From NCBI GenBank assembly GCA_021798375.1, contig JAJZHU010000031.1, positions 1 through 13,190 on the forward strand: DNA of 13,190 bases. The letters are read 5' to 3'. Within the stretch, counting starts at the first letter, position 1, and every line of letters begins with the position of its first letter. A program made the translations under genes and the position numbers. The notes under the pieces were generated by a model. That model did not search any database and was not told the DNA's origin. It saw only the letters and a program-made list of their open reading frames with translations. This DNA is from Pseudomonadota bacterium (lineage in GTDB: Bacteria; Pseudomonadota; Alphaproteobacteria; Acetobacterales; Acetobacteraceae). Positions 1-6,836 of this stretch are shown in pieces.

Positions 1-884
1 TGCGCGGCGAAACGGTGGCCGAGCTGGCCGGCCTGGTTCGCGCCATGCGCGCCCGCATGATCGCGGTCAAGGCCCCTCCCGGCGCGATCGACGTGTGCGG
101 TACCGGCGGCGATGGCCACGGCACGCTTAATATCTCCACCGCCACCAGTTTCGTGCTGGCGGGTGCGGGCGTTACGGTGGCCAAACACGGCAATCGCGCC
201 TTGTCGTCGCGCTCCGGCGCCGCCGATGTGCTTACGGCGCTGGGGGTGAATGTGGATGCGCCGCTCGATCAATTGCCGATTCTGCTCGAACAGGCCCATT
301 GCGCCTTTCTGTTCGCCCCTCGCCACCACGCTGCGTTGCGCTTTGCCGCCGAGGCCAGACGCGAATTGGGCGTGCGCACGATTTTCAATCTGGCCGGGCC
401 ACTCGCCAATCCGGCGGGCGTGACACGGCAGCTCACCGGGGTGTATGATCCCGTCTGGGGCTGGCCCATGGCCGAGGCCTTGCGGGATCTGGGATGCGAA
501 AAAGCCTGGATCGTGCATGGCCACGGACTCGATGAATTAACGCTTGCCGGCGATAATCAGGTGGTCGAACTCGACAAAGGCCAATTGCGCATGTTCACCC
601 TTTCTCCGCACGACGCCGGTCTGCCCGCCGCCCCGCTCGACGCCGTCAAGGGCGGCGACGCCGCCTTCAACGCCCAGGCTTTGCGCGCCTTGCTGGCCGG
701 CCAAACCGGTGCCTACCGCGATACGGTGCTGTTCAACAGCGCCGCCGGTCTGATTGTTGCCGGTCACAGTGAAAATTTACTTGCTGCGGTGCAAAAAGCC
801 GCCCATTCCATCGACAGCGGTGCGGCCCAGGCCGTGCTGGATCACCTCATCAGCGCGACAAACCCGCCACCAACCTCAAACTGA
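1..884 (+). CDS. trpD: Anthranilate phosphoribosyltransferase (TrpD), 5' end outside window
   Basis: Transfers the phosphoribosyl group of PRPP to anthranilate, the second committed step of tryptophan synthesis, in the cytoplasm. The frame is open from the window edge (first full codon at base 3) and the residues before the internal GTG at base 15 (RGET) fit the family, so the true start lies upstream and this is not a GTG start. Visible motifs: the PRPP-binding GTGGD loop (bases 99-113), KHGNRALSSRSGAAD (bases 183-227), FNLAGPLANPA (family usually FNLLGPLTNP) and HGHGLDE. About 293 residues are present, so only the first few tens of a normal ~340-residue protein are missing. trpC follows after 15 nt, as is usual in alphaproteobacterial trpGDC clusters. 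Confidence 0.97.
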   Translation, partial: RGETVAELAGLVRAMRARMIAVKAPPGAIDVCGTGGDGHGTLNISTATSFVLAGAGVTVAKHGNRALSSRSGAADVLTALGVNVDAPLDQLPILLEQAHCAFLFAPRHHAALRFAAEARRELGVRTIFNLAGPLANPAGVTRQLTGVYDPVWGWPMAEALRDLGCEKAWIVHGHGLDELTLAGDNQVVELDKGQLRMFTLSPHDAGLPAAPLDAVKGGDAAFNAQALRALLAGQTGAYRDTVLFNSAAGLIVAGHSENLLAAVQKAAHSIDSGAAQAVLDHLISATNPPPTSN

Positions 885-899
885 AGCGGAAACCTGGGT

Positions 900-1715
900 A
901 TGGACCCTGAAATTCCCAACATCCTCACCCGCATCTGTGACGACACACGCGCCGAAGTCGCGCGTCGCAAAGCCTATGTCAGCATCGATCAACTCAAACT
1001 GTCCGAAGAATTCCGCTCCCCCACGCGCGGCTTCGGCCAGGCGCTGAAAGACGAAGCCGCCCGCGCCGGCTTCGCCCTGATCGCCGAGATCAAGCGCGCG
1101 TCGCCCTCCGGCGGATTGATCCGCACCGAATTCGATCCCGGTGCTTTGGCCCGCGCCTATCAGGCGGGTGGTGCGGCGTGTCTTTCGGTGCTCACCGACA
1201 ATCCCTATTTCATGGGCGACCCGCAACATCTGCGCACCGCCCGCGCGGCCGTCTCGCTGCCGGTGCTGCGCAAGGATTTCATCCTGGACCCTTGGCAAGT
1301 CTATGAAAGCCGCTCGATGGGGGCCGATTGCATCTTGCTGGTGATGGCGGCACTCACCGACGACGAAGCGTTGGAACTGGAAAACACCGCCCGATTGCTC
1401 GATCTGGATGTGTTGGTCGAGGTCCACGACCGCGAGGAATTGGATCGCGCCCTGGGTTTGCAAACCCGCCTGATCGGCGTCAATAACCGCAATCTGAAAA
1501 CCATGAAAACCAGCCTGCAAACCACCGTCGAACTGGCGCCGCACGTGCCGCCCGATCATTTGCTGGTGTCCGAAAGCGGCATCATGACGCATGAAGACGT
1601 GCGGATGCTGGCCGATATCGGCGTGCAGGCCTATCTGGTGGGCGAAAGCCTGTTGCGGGAAAAAGACGTAACCGACGCCACCCGCCGCCTGACCGGCCAG
1701 ATCGCCGCGATTTGA
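900..1715 (+). CDS. trpC: Indole-3-glycerol phosphate synthase (TrpC)
   Basis: Cyclises 1-(o-carboxyphenylamino)-1-deoxyribulose 5-phosphate to indole-3-glycerol phosphate with loss of CO2 and water. It is a 271-residue stand-alone TIM barrel, the usual size, not fused to TrpF. Catalytic motifs are all present: AEIKRASPS (E63, K65), PVLRKDFI (K125), LVEVHD (E174), GVNNRNL (N195) and VSESGI (E225, S226). The ATG at 900 gives the normal N-terminus (NILTRICDDTRAEVARRK) and is preceded by a weak GCGGAAA-like Shine-Dalgarno stretch. It lies 15 nt after trpD and 1 nt before moaC, so it is almost certainly cotranscribed with both. Confidence 0.98.
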   Translation: MDPEIPNILTRICDDTRAEVARRKAYVSIDQLKLSEEFRSPTRGFGQALKDEAARAGFALIAEIKRASPSGGLIRTEFDPGALARAYQAGGAACLSVLTDNPYFMGDPQHLRTARAAVSLPVLRKDFILDPWQVYESRSMGADCILLVMAALTDDEALELENTARLLDLDVLVEVHDREELDRALGLQTRLIGVNNRNLKTMKTSLQTTVELAPHVPPDHLLVSESGIMTHEDVRMLADIGVQAYLVGESLLREKDVTDATRRLTGQIAAI

Positions 1716-1716
1716 A

Positions 1717-2187
1717 ATGAACGGTCTCACCCATTTCAACGCGCAAGGCGAGGCGCACATGGTCGATGTCGGCGCAAAGCCCGTCACCGATCGCGCCGCC
1801 ACCGCCCGCGTGTTGGTGCGAATGTTGCCCGCCACGCGCGATCTGATCGCCGCCGGGACCGCGAAAAAGGGCGACGTGCTGGGCACCGCCCGCCTCGCCG
1901 GCATCATGGCGGCCAAACGCACCGCCGATCTGATCCCGCTGTGCCACCCGCTGCCGCTGTCTTCGGTCAGTGTGGAATTGGAATTGGTGGAAACGGGTGT
2001 GGCGATTGCCGCGCATGTTAAAACCAGCGGACGCACCGGGGTTGAAATGGAAGCCCTCACCGCCGCCTCGGTGACGGCGCTCACCATTTACGACATGGTC
2101 AAGGCGGTCGATCGCGGCATGGTGATCGACGAGCTGCGGCTGGTGGCCAAATCCGGTGGCGCTTCGGGCGAATTCAGGCAGGATTGA
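1717..2187 (+). CDS. moaC: Cyclic pyranopterin monophosphate synthase (MoaC)
   Basis: Acts with MoaA to turn GTP into cyclic pyranopterin monophosphate, the first stage of molybdenum cofactor synthesis. The 156-residue length is normal. Active-site features are visible: K51 in GTAKKGD, LCHPLPLS with H77, the GVEMEALTA block (E110, E112), and D126/K129 in IYDMVKAVD, which match the E. coli residues I remember as D128 and K131; KSGG follows near the C-terminus. The ATG comes one base after the trpC stop (TGAAATG) with no strong Shine-Dalgarno, which suggests translational coupling. Its stop overlaps the moeA start. Confidence 0.97.
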   Translation: MNGLTHFNAQGEAHMVDVGAKPVTDRAATARVLVRMLPATRDLIAAGTAKKGDVLGTARLAGIMAAKRTADLIPLCHPLPLSSVSVELELVETGVAIAAHVKTSGRTGVEMEALTAASVTALTIYDMVKAVDRGMVIDELRLVAKSGGASGEFRQD

Positions 2188-3392
2188 TGATCGACCTTCC
2201 CGCGGCGCGCGCGCGCATCCTCACCGCTGTCACCACCACCCAGGCCGAAATCGTCGGGCTGGCGAGCGCCGCGGGCCGCGTGCTGGCCAAGCCCGTCATC
2301 GCCCGGGTCAACCAACCGCCCGCCGATCTCAGCGCGATGGATGGCTATGCGTTGCGGCTTGCCGATGGCGCGACCGGCGGCAAATTGCGCGTGGCGGGCA
2401 GCGCCCCCGCGGGACATCCCTTCACCGGCGACGTGCCGCCCGGTGCGTGCGTGCGGCTTTTCACCGGCAGCGTGATTCCGGCCGGATTGGATGCCATCCT
2501 GATCCAGGAAAACACCAACACCCCCGAACCAGGCTGGATCGAAATCACCCACCCGGTGGCGCCGGGCCGCCATATCCGCGCCAAAGGGCAGGATTTCGCC
2601 ACCGGCGACGTGGTTGTCGCCGCCGGCACCAAACTGACGCCGCGCCATATCGGCCTGTGCGCCTCGGCCGGTCACGCCTGGCTGGCCGTGCATCGCCGCC
2701 CGCGCGTGGCGGTGCTTGCCACCGGCGACGAAATCGCCTTGCCGGGCGAACCGCTGCCCGATGGCGGCATCCATGGCGGCAACGGCCCGGCCCTGTGCGC
2801 CCTGGCCGAAAATGCCGGGGCCGAAGCCACCCTGCTGCCCGCCAGCCAAGACGACGCGGGGCAAATCACCCATCTGGTCGCGGGTCTGCACGGCTATGAT
2901 CTGATCCTGACCATCGGCGGCGCCAGCGTGGGCGCGCATGATCTGGTGCAGCAATCCCTGATCGATGCCGGGATGAAGCTCGATTTCTGGAAAATCGCCA
3001 TGCGCCCCGGCAAGCCCCTGCTGTACGGCAAATTGGGGTCGCAAACCGTGATCGGCGTGCCGGGCAACCCGGTGGCGGCGCTGCTGTGCGGGGCGTTGTT
3101 CATGCGCCCGCTGATCGAAGCGATGATGGGCACGCCCCCCACCGCGTTGCCAACCGAACCCGCCCGCCTGGGAGCGTTGCTCAAGGCCAACGATCAACGG
3201 CTCGATTTCCTGCGCGCCACCCTCTCGCGTGACGGCCAGGGGCTGATCGCCACCCCGCTGCCCCGCCAGGACAGCGCCGCGCAAAGCGATTTCGCCGCCG
3301 CCGACGCACTTTTGTTGCGCGAACCGCACGCCCCGCCCGCCGCGCCCGGCGAATGGGTCCAGGTGATCAGGATGCGCGAACTGGGGCTATAG
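2187..3392 (+). CDS. moeA: Molybdopterin molybdenumtransferase (MoeA)
   Basis: Inserts molybdate into adenylylated molybdopterin to give active Mo cofactor. With the ATG at 2187 the protein has 401 residues, typical for MoeA. I prefer this ATG over the adjacent in-frame TTG at 2184; it overlaps the moaC stop by one base (TGATG) and has AGGCAGGA upstream. Motifs in order: SAMDGYA (49-55, D52), FTGSVIPAG (92-100), AKGQDF (D136), LATGDE (E182), TIGGASVG followed by D252, RPGKP (273-277) and VPGNP (291-295). The four acidic residues considered important in E. coli MoeA therefore all have counterparts. It is the last gene of the trp/mo operon; a hairpin overlaps its stop codon. Confidence 0.97.
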   Translation: MIDLPAARARILTAVTTTQAEIVGLASAAGRVLAKPVIARVNQPPADLSAMDGYALRLADGATGGKLRVAGSAPAGHPFTGDVPPGACVRLFTGSVIPAGLDAILIQENTNTPEPGWIEITHPVAPGRHIRAKGQDFATGDVVVAAGTKLTPRHIGLCASAGHAWLAVHRRPRVAVLATGDEIALPGEPLPDGGIHGGNGPALCALAENAGAEATLLPASQDDAGQITHLVAGLHGYDLILTIGGASVGAHDLVQQSLIDAGMKLDFWKIAMRPGKPLLYGKLGSQTVIGVPGNPVAALLCGALFMRPLIEAMMGTPPTALPTEPARLGALLKANDQRLDFLRATLSRDGQGLIATPLPRQDSAAQSDFAAADALLLREPHAPPAAPGEWVQVIRMRELGL

Positions 3393-3402
3393 AAAGCCCC
3401 GG
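3381..3402. terminator. Inverted repeat shared by two convergent genes
   Basis: GGGGCT (3383-3388) and AGCCCC (3395-3400) form a perfect 6-bp stem around a 6-nt loop. It can be extended outward by a T-G wobble and a C-G pair to 8 bp. It overlaps the last codons of moeA and ends next to the stop codon of the minus-strand phosphatase gene, so it is placed to end transcription from both sides. Neither strand has a T run after the stem, so it is not a classical intrinsic terminator; it may block 3' exonucleases or assist Rho. Function is inferred from position. Confidence 0.5.
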
Positions 3403-4230
3403 CTACGCGCGCCCCAACAACAACCGCCGCAGCGAATGCCAGCTATCGGCATCGGTGGCGCATAAATATCCGCCCTCCAAAATGCTGGGCCGATATTCCC
3501 GTCCGTCGAGCATGGCGGCATAACCCCCCGCCTCGCGCAGCAGCAAATAACCCGCGGCGTGATCCCACGGCATCAAGCGATAATACAGCATGAAATGGCA
3601 ATTTCCGCTGGCCATCAGGCGATATTGCTGTGCTGCGCAGCGAAAATCGAAATTTCCGCCAAAACCGGTCGCCGCCGCCAAAATGCTCGGGCGCTGTTCG
3701 AGCGGAAAATACCGCCAGGAAAGCGTGCCGATCATCGCCTCGAAGGGCGCCAGCGCCGCCACTTGCAGCCGCGTGCGGCGACCCAGCGCATCGACCCGCC
3801 AGGCTCCCTCGCCCTTGACCGCGATGGCGCTGTCGTCGGCCAACGGATCATAGATGATCCCGGCCACCACTTCGCCTTGCGCCAGCACCGCCAGAATCAC
3901 GCCAAACAACCCCATGCCGGCGGCAAAATTGGAAGTGCCGTCGATTGGATCGACCACAAACGCCAAATCCGCGCTATCAAGCCCATCGAGCACATGCGGA
4001 TCGGCCGCCGCGGCTTCCTCGCCCACGATCAGGGCGCGGGGATAACGAGCCCGCAGTTCGGAGGCGATCATCACCTCGGCCGCCACGTCGGCATCGGTCA
4101 CCAAATCGAGCGGCGAGCTTTTGATGCGCACCGCGCCCGCCGCCAAATGCCGGAAACGCGGCAGAATTTCCGCCTTGGCCACGCGCCGCAGCAGATCATT
4201 GATAAATTCAATGTCGAACTGAACCGCCAT
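3403..4230 (-). CDS. Inositol monophosphatase family protein
   Basis: A 275-residue Mg2+-dependent phosphatase of the inositol monophosphatase fold. The metal-binding signature is complete: GEE (E71, E72), VDPIDGTSNF (D94, D97, T99) and the second family motif PWDHAAG (W222, D223) near the C-terminus, plus DLVTDADVAAE (42-52) in the N-terminal part. The family includes SuhB-like inositol-1-phosphatase, histidinol-phosphatase and 3'-phosphoadenosine 5'-phosphate phosphatase, and sequence alone does not let me choose the substrate. Its ATG overlaps the hflX stop by one base (TGATG), so it is the last gene of an hfq-hflX-phosphatase operon and is probably translationally coupled. Confidence 0.92.
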   Translation of the reverse strand: MAVQFDIEFINDLLRRVAKAEILPRFRHLAAGAVRIKSSPLDLVTDADVAAEVMIASELRARYPRALIVGEEAAAADPHVLDGLDSADLAFVVDPIDGTSNFAAGMGLFGVILAVLAQGEVVAGIIYDPLADDSAIAVKGEGAWRVDALGRRTRLQVAALAPFEAMIGTLSWRYFPLEQRPSILAAATGFGGNFDFRCAAQQYRLMASGNCHFMLYYRLMPWDHAAGYLLLREAGGYAAMLDGREYRPSILEGGYLCATDADSWHSLRRLLLGRA

Positions 4231-5546
4231 CAGCGGCGCTCGAAGCGCGCCCGATCCTCGGAACGCAATTTGACCTCGATCCGGGTGGAATCAGCGGCGT
4301 CGTCGCGACCCAGCACTTCGCCATGCTGATACAGCCAGGCGATCGCCGCCCCGTCGGAGGGATCGAGTTGATAGATCACCCGCTCCAGTCCCGCGCCAAT
4401 CGCCTGATCGATGACCTGTTTCAGCGAATCGAGCCCGAGCCCGGTCAGCGCCGACACCAACACGGCACTGTCGCGCACCAAGGTAGGATCGGCCTCACCC
4501 AACAAATCGGCCTTGTTCAACACCTCGATGGTGCGATTTGGCCAATTTTCATCCAATGCGCCGTCTTTGACCATGCCGTCCAGCACGCCCAATACATCCA
4601 GCCGCTGCGAAACGCTGTCGGGGTGAGCAATGTCGCGCACATGCAAAATCACGTCCGCTTCCGCGACTTCTTCCAAGGTGGCGCGAAACGCCGCCACCAG
4701 TTCGGTCGGCAATTCGGAAATGAACCCCACGGTATCGGAAAGGATCGCCTTGCGCCCCGAAGGCAACACCAGCCCGCGCATGGTGGGATCGAGCGTGGCG
4801 AATAATTGATCCTCGGCCACCACCTCGGAACCCGTCAATGCATTGAAAAGGGTTGATTTTCCTGCGTTGGTGTAACCCACCAGCGCCACCACCGGAAACG
4901 GCACGCGCTTGCGCGCGTCACGGTGCAGGCCGCGGGTGCGGCGTACCTGTTCCAGATCGCGCTTCAACCGCACGATGCGATCGGAAATCAACCGCCGATC
5001 GGCTTCGATCTGGGTTTCGCCAGGACCGCCCAAAAAGCCGAAACCGCCGCGTTGGCGTTCCAAATGGGTCCAGGAACGCACCAGGCGGCTGCGCTGATAT
5101 TCCAGATGCGCCAGTTCGACTTGCAAAATACCTTCGCGCGTTCGCGCACGAGCGCCGAAAATATCCAAAATAAGGCCGGTGCGATCAATCACCTTGGCGC
5201 CCCAGGCGCGTTCAAGATTGCGCTGCTGCACCGGCGTCAGGCCGGAATCAACCACCACCAGATCGACCTCGGCTTCGTCCATGGCCTCTTTTTGCGCCGC
5301 GACCTGCCCTTCGCCCAACAGCGTCGCCGGACGTGCGCGCAAGGGCAAAATGGCCTGATGCACCACCACCAGTCCGATGGACGCGGCCAAACCTACGGCT
5401 TCGGCCAACCGGGCTTCGGCGGCACGCCCATTATGATCGCGGTCGGTGCGATCCCATGGCAATATGACCGCCGCCCTGGTAGGGGCTTTGGCCGTTTCAT
5501 TCGGGGTCGGCAGGATCCGTCTCCCGTCCGATCGCCACCGTGCCAT
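4230..5546 (-). CDS. hflX: Ribosome-associated GTPase HflX
   Basis: GTPase that in other bacteria binds the 50S subunit and splits stalled ribosomes. Numbered from the ATG at 5546 (438 residues): N-terminal HflX domain about 24-180, the glycine-rich linker GGFGFLGGPGETQ (167-179), a helical segment to about 215, then the G domain with P-loop GYTNAGKST (224-232), G3 DTVG (271-274), G4 NKAD (344-347) and G5 SALTG (365-369), followed by a short C-terminal domain. The start is uncertain. No ATG lies after the hfq stop in this frame; ATGs at 5546 and 5561 would overlap hfq by 50 and 65 nt, and a CTG preceded by GGGAG or a TTG at 5462 are weaker options. The TTG would remove the first beta strand (RAAVILPW), so I favour an overlapping start. 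Confidence 0.95.
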   Translation of the reverse strand: MARWRSDGRRILPTPNETAKAPTRAAVILPWDRTDRDHNGRAAEARLAEAVGLAASIGLVVVHQAILPLRARPATLLGEGQVAAQKEAMDEAEVDLVVVDSGLTPVQQRNLERAWGAKVIDRTGLILDIFGARARTREGILQVELAHLEYQRSRLVRSWTHLERQRGGFGFLGGPGETQIEADRRLISDRIVRLKRDLEQVRRTRGLHRDARKRVPFPVVALVGYTNAGKSTLFNALTGSEVVAEDQLFATLDPTMRGLVLPSGRKAILSDTVGFISELPTELVAAFRATLEEVAEADVILHVRDIAHPDSVSQRLDVLGVLDGMVKDGALDENWPNRTIEVLNKADLLGEADPTLVRDSAVLVSALTGLGLDSLKQVIDQAIGAGLERVIYQLDPSDGAAIAWLYQHGEVLGRDDAADSTRIEVKLRSEDRARFERR

Positions 5547-5784
5547 CGGGCCGGGTCGCATCAAACAGCATTATGGGGGCGCCGGGCATCACGGTGCTGA
5601 TCGCGTGTTTATAGACCAGTTGGGTATGACCATCGCGGCGAAGCAGAACCGAAAAATTATCAAACCAAGTAATAATGCCTTGCAGCTTTACCCCGTTGAC
5701 CAGAAAAACGGTCACGGGTGTTTTTGATTTTCGCACATGGTTCAGAAACACATCCTGAACATTTTGCGACTTCTCATTGGCCAC
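5497..5784 (-). CDS. hfq: RNA chaperone Hfq
   Basis: Hexameric Sm-like protein that pairs small RNAs with mRNAs. It has 95 residues: N-terminal SQNVQDVFLN (6-15), Sm1 motif from about 23 to 50 with GVKLQGIITWFDNFSVLL-type sequence, and Sm2 with YKHA (58-61). Q8, F41 and the KH pair of the RNA-binding surfaces are present. The C-terminal tail is short and acidic (ends TDPADPE), unlike the long disordered tail of enterobacterial Hfq. It starts at a GTG, with AAGGGA 8 nt upstream as a good Shine-Dalgarno and no in-frame ATG nearby. It is the first gene of the hfq-hflX-phosphatase operon. Confidence 0.98.
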   Translation of the reverse strand: MANEKSQNVQDVFLNHVRKSKTPVTVFLVNGVKLQGIITWFDNFSVLLRRDGHTQLVYKHAISTVMPGAPIMLFDATRPDGTVAIGRETDPADPE

Positions 5785-5826
5785 GGCCTGATTCCCTTTT
5801 GTTTTTTGGCTCGCACAATCGAAAAA

Positions 5827-5855
5827 GGGTTCCAGGCGTGGCGCGACCGGAACCC
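5827..5855 (-). terminator. Hairpin plus T run in the hfq leader
   Basis: On the minus strand GGGTTCC (5855-5849) pairs perfectly with GGAACCC (5833-5827), with a 15-nt loop in which a G-T and a G-C pair can extend the stem. TTTTTC follows directly (5826-5821). This has the form of a Rho-independent terminator. It lies about 125 nt after the DUF4167 stop and about 42 nt before the hfq GTG, so it may end the DUF4167 transcript; if the promoter at 5866-5893 is real it would instead sit in the hfq 5' leader. Confidence 0.6.
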
Positions 5856-5865
5856 CATCCCGATA

Positions 5866-5893
5866 ATTCTAACAGCTACTCAGATACTAGCAA
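5866..5893 (-). promoter_or_regulatory. Candidate sigma-70 promoter for hfq
   Basis: On the minus strand TTGCTA (5893-5888) and TAGAAT (5871-5866) are separated by 16 nt. The -10 matches TATAAT at five of six positions and the -35 matches TTGACA at four. A second overlapping pair lies just upstream (TTGCAA and TAGTAT). The start point would be near 5859, giving a leader of about 75 nt containing the hairpin at 5827-5855. This is the only stretch in the 5785-5978 gap with good promoter resemblance; the call rests on consensus matching alone. Confidence 0.4.
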
Positions 5894-5962
5894 GACCATC
5901 CCGCATTGCAACAAAGGATTTGGGTCGCAAAGAATCGATGAGCAGACCCGCACTCAACGAGG

Positions 5963-5989
5963 ATCAGGCATCAATAAATCAGGCATCAA
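5963..5989. repeat. 12-bp direct repeat across the DUF4167 stop codon
   Basis: ATCAGGCATCAA occurs at 5963-5974 and again at 5978-5989, a period of 15 bp. On the minus strand both copies read in frame as GAT GCC TGA, so the gene ends Asp-Ala-stop and, five codons later, Asp-Ala-stop again. This looks like a recent 15-bp tandem duplication that left a backup stop codon. Confidence 0.85.
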
Positions 5990-6542
5990 CGGGAGGATCA
6001 GCCGCAATGGGAATCTCACGCAACTCAAAGCTGGGCTGATCGCCCATGCCGGGGGCCAGGGCGGGAGGCTGATTTTTCCGCTCGACAACGGCTTCTTCGA
6101 TCACGTCGCCCTCGCCGGCCTCGGCTTGCGAACCGTCGGACCCATTATCCTGCGCAGCTTGCTCGCCGCGGCGTTGATATTGCCCGCCGCCGGTACGGTC
6201 TCCGCGATCGCCGGCGCCACCTGCTTGAGGGTTTTGCTGCGCTGCCTGGTTCATCACGTTCAGAATACGGAAATAATGTTCGGCGTGCTGATAAAAGCCT
6301 TCCGCCGTCACACGATCGCCCGAACTGGTCGCATCGCGGCCAAGTTGTTGATATTTTTCAAAAAGCTGCTGCGCGGTGCCACGCACCCGCACGTCGGGAC
6401 CGCTGCTATCGAACACGTGATTGCGGTTGAGCGGAATATTGCCGTTGAGATGCCGGGGGCTGCCGCCGCTACTACCGCCGCCACCACTGCTGCTATTGCC
6501 ACCACTGCGGTGGTTACGCCCACGCATGCGTTTCATATTCAT
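5979..6542 (-). CDS. DUF4167 domain-containing protein
   Basis: A 187-residue protein of unknown function. The N-terminus is basic and Arg/Asn-rich (MKRMRGRN) and runs into a Gly/Ser tract at about 14-28. The conserved core (about 41-95) has the DUF4167 pattern: NHVFDSSGPDVRVRGTA, FEKYQQLGRDA, SSGDRVTAE and YQHAEHYFRI. After that it is Gln/Gly-rich and acidic, probably disordered. The open frame reaches 6677, but family members start close to the KRMRGR motif, so I chose the ATG at 6542 (a second ATG lies two codons in). No clear Shine-Dalgarno is visible. Low-complexity RG-rich ends suggest nucleic-acid binding, which is inference only. In alphaproteobacteria I recall this gene beside prmC/prfA; here the upstream neighbour is a different methyltransferase. 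Confidence 0.85.
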   Translation of the reverse strand: MNMKRMRGRNHRSGGNSSSGGGGSSGGSPRHLNGNIPLNRNHVFDSSGPDVRVRGTAQQLFEKYQQLGRDATSSGDRVTAEGFYQHAEHYFRILNVMNQAAQQNPQAGGAGDRGDRTGGGQYQRRGEQAAQDNGSDGSQAEAGEGDVIEEAVVERKNQPPALAPGMGDQPSFELREIPIAADPPVDA

Positions 6543-6836
6543 TCGTCTATCGCACTCATTCGTTAATAAAAATCCCGACCTCCGGATGCGCCACGCCACC
6601 AAACAACCACGGACATGGGTCAGCCGGAACGTTCGCGGCAAAGACCAGAAGGGAGAGCTTCCCCAACCGCCTGCCAATCATCGAACTATCGCTGCCGCGC
6701 GTTCCCAATTGAAATACAATATCAATTGAGCAACCGGATCGATCGGAGAATCCACACCAACCGGCTACGTGCGAGCGACAACCTAGCCTGTGTCATCACC
6801 GCTGCCAAACGATATTTTAAGCCACCGCACAATAAT
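6543..6836. other. Intergenic stretch, no gene seen
   Basis: 294 nt between the methyltransferase stop and the DUF4167 start, both on the minus strand. No open frame here has family character, and the long plus-strand frames crossing it are antisense continuations. It contains an AT-rich inverted repeat (6706-6728), the palindrome GAACGTTC (6627-6634) flanked by GCCG and CGGC, and no convincing intrinsic terminator for the methyltransferase gene. It presumably holds the DUF4167 promoter, but I found no good -35/-10 pair. Confidence 0.5.
6706..6728. repeat. AT-rich inverted repeat, possible operator
   Basis: CAATTGA (6706-6712) and TCAATTG (6722-6728) are perfect 7-bp inverted arms around a 9-nt AT-only-but-one spacer. 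The arm spacing of 16 bp (about 1.5 helical turns) is compatible with a dimeric DNA-binding protein, and the stretch is far more AT-rich than its surroundings. It lies about 165 nt upstream of the DUF4167 start. Its role is inferred. Confidence 0.45.

Noticed and set aside
876..3329. Two long minus-strand open frames (876-2087 and 2088-3329, each over 400 codons) opposite trpC, moaC and moeA
   Set aside because: They lie antisense to genes with complete catalytic motifs, have Arg/His/Gln/Gly-rich translations typical of antisense frames in G+C-rich DNA, and show no recognisable domain.
5718..6566. 282-codon plus-strand frame opposite hfq and DUF4167
   Set aside because: It is antisense to two well-supported genes and crosses their shared control region; its Ala/Thr/His-rich translation matches no family I know.
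6543..6677. N-terminal extension of the DUF4167 protein to 6677
   Set aside because: DUF4167 proteins begin near the KRMRGR motif; the extra 45 residues look like translated intergenic DNA.
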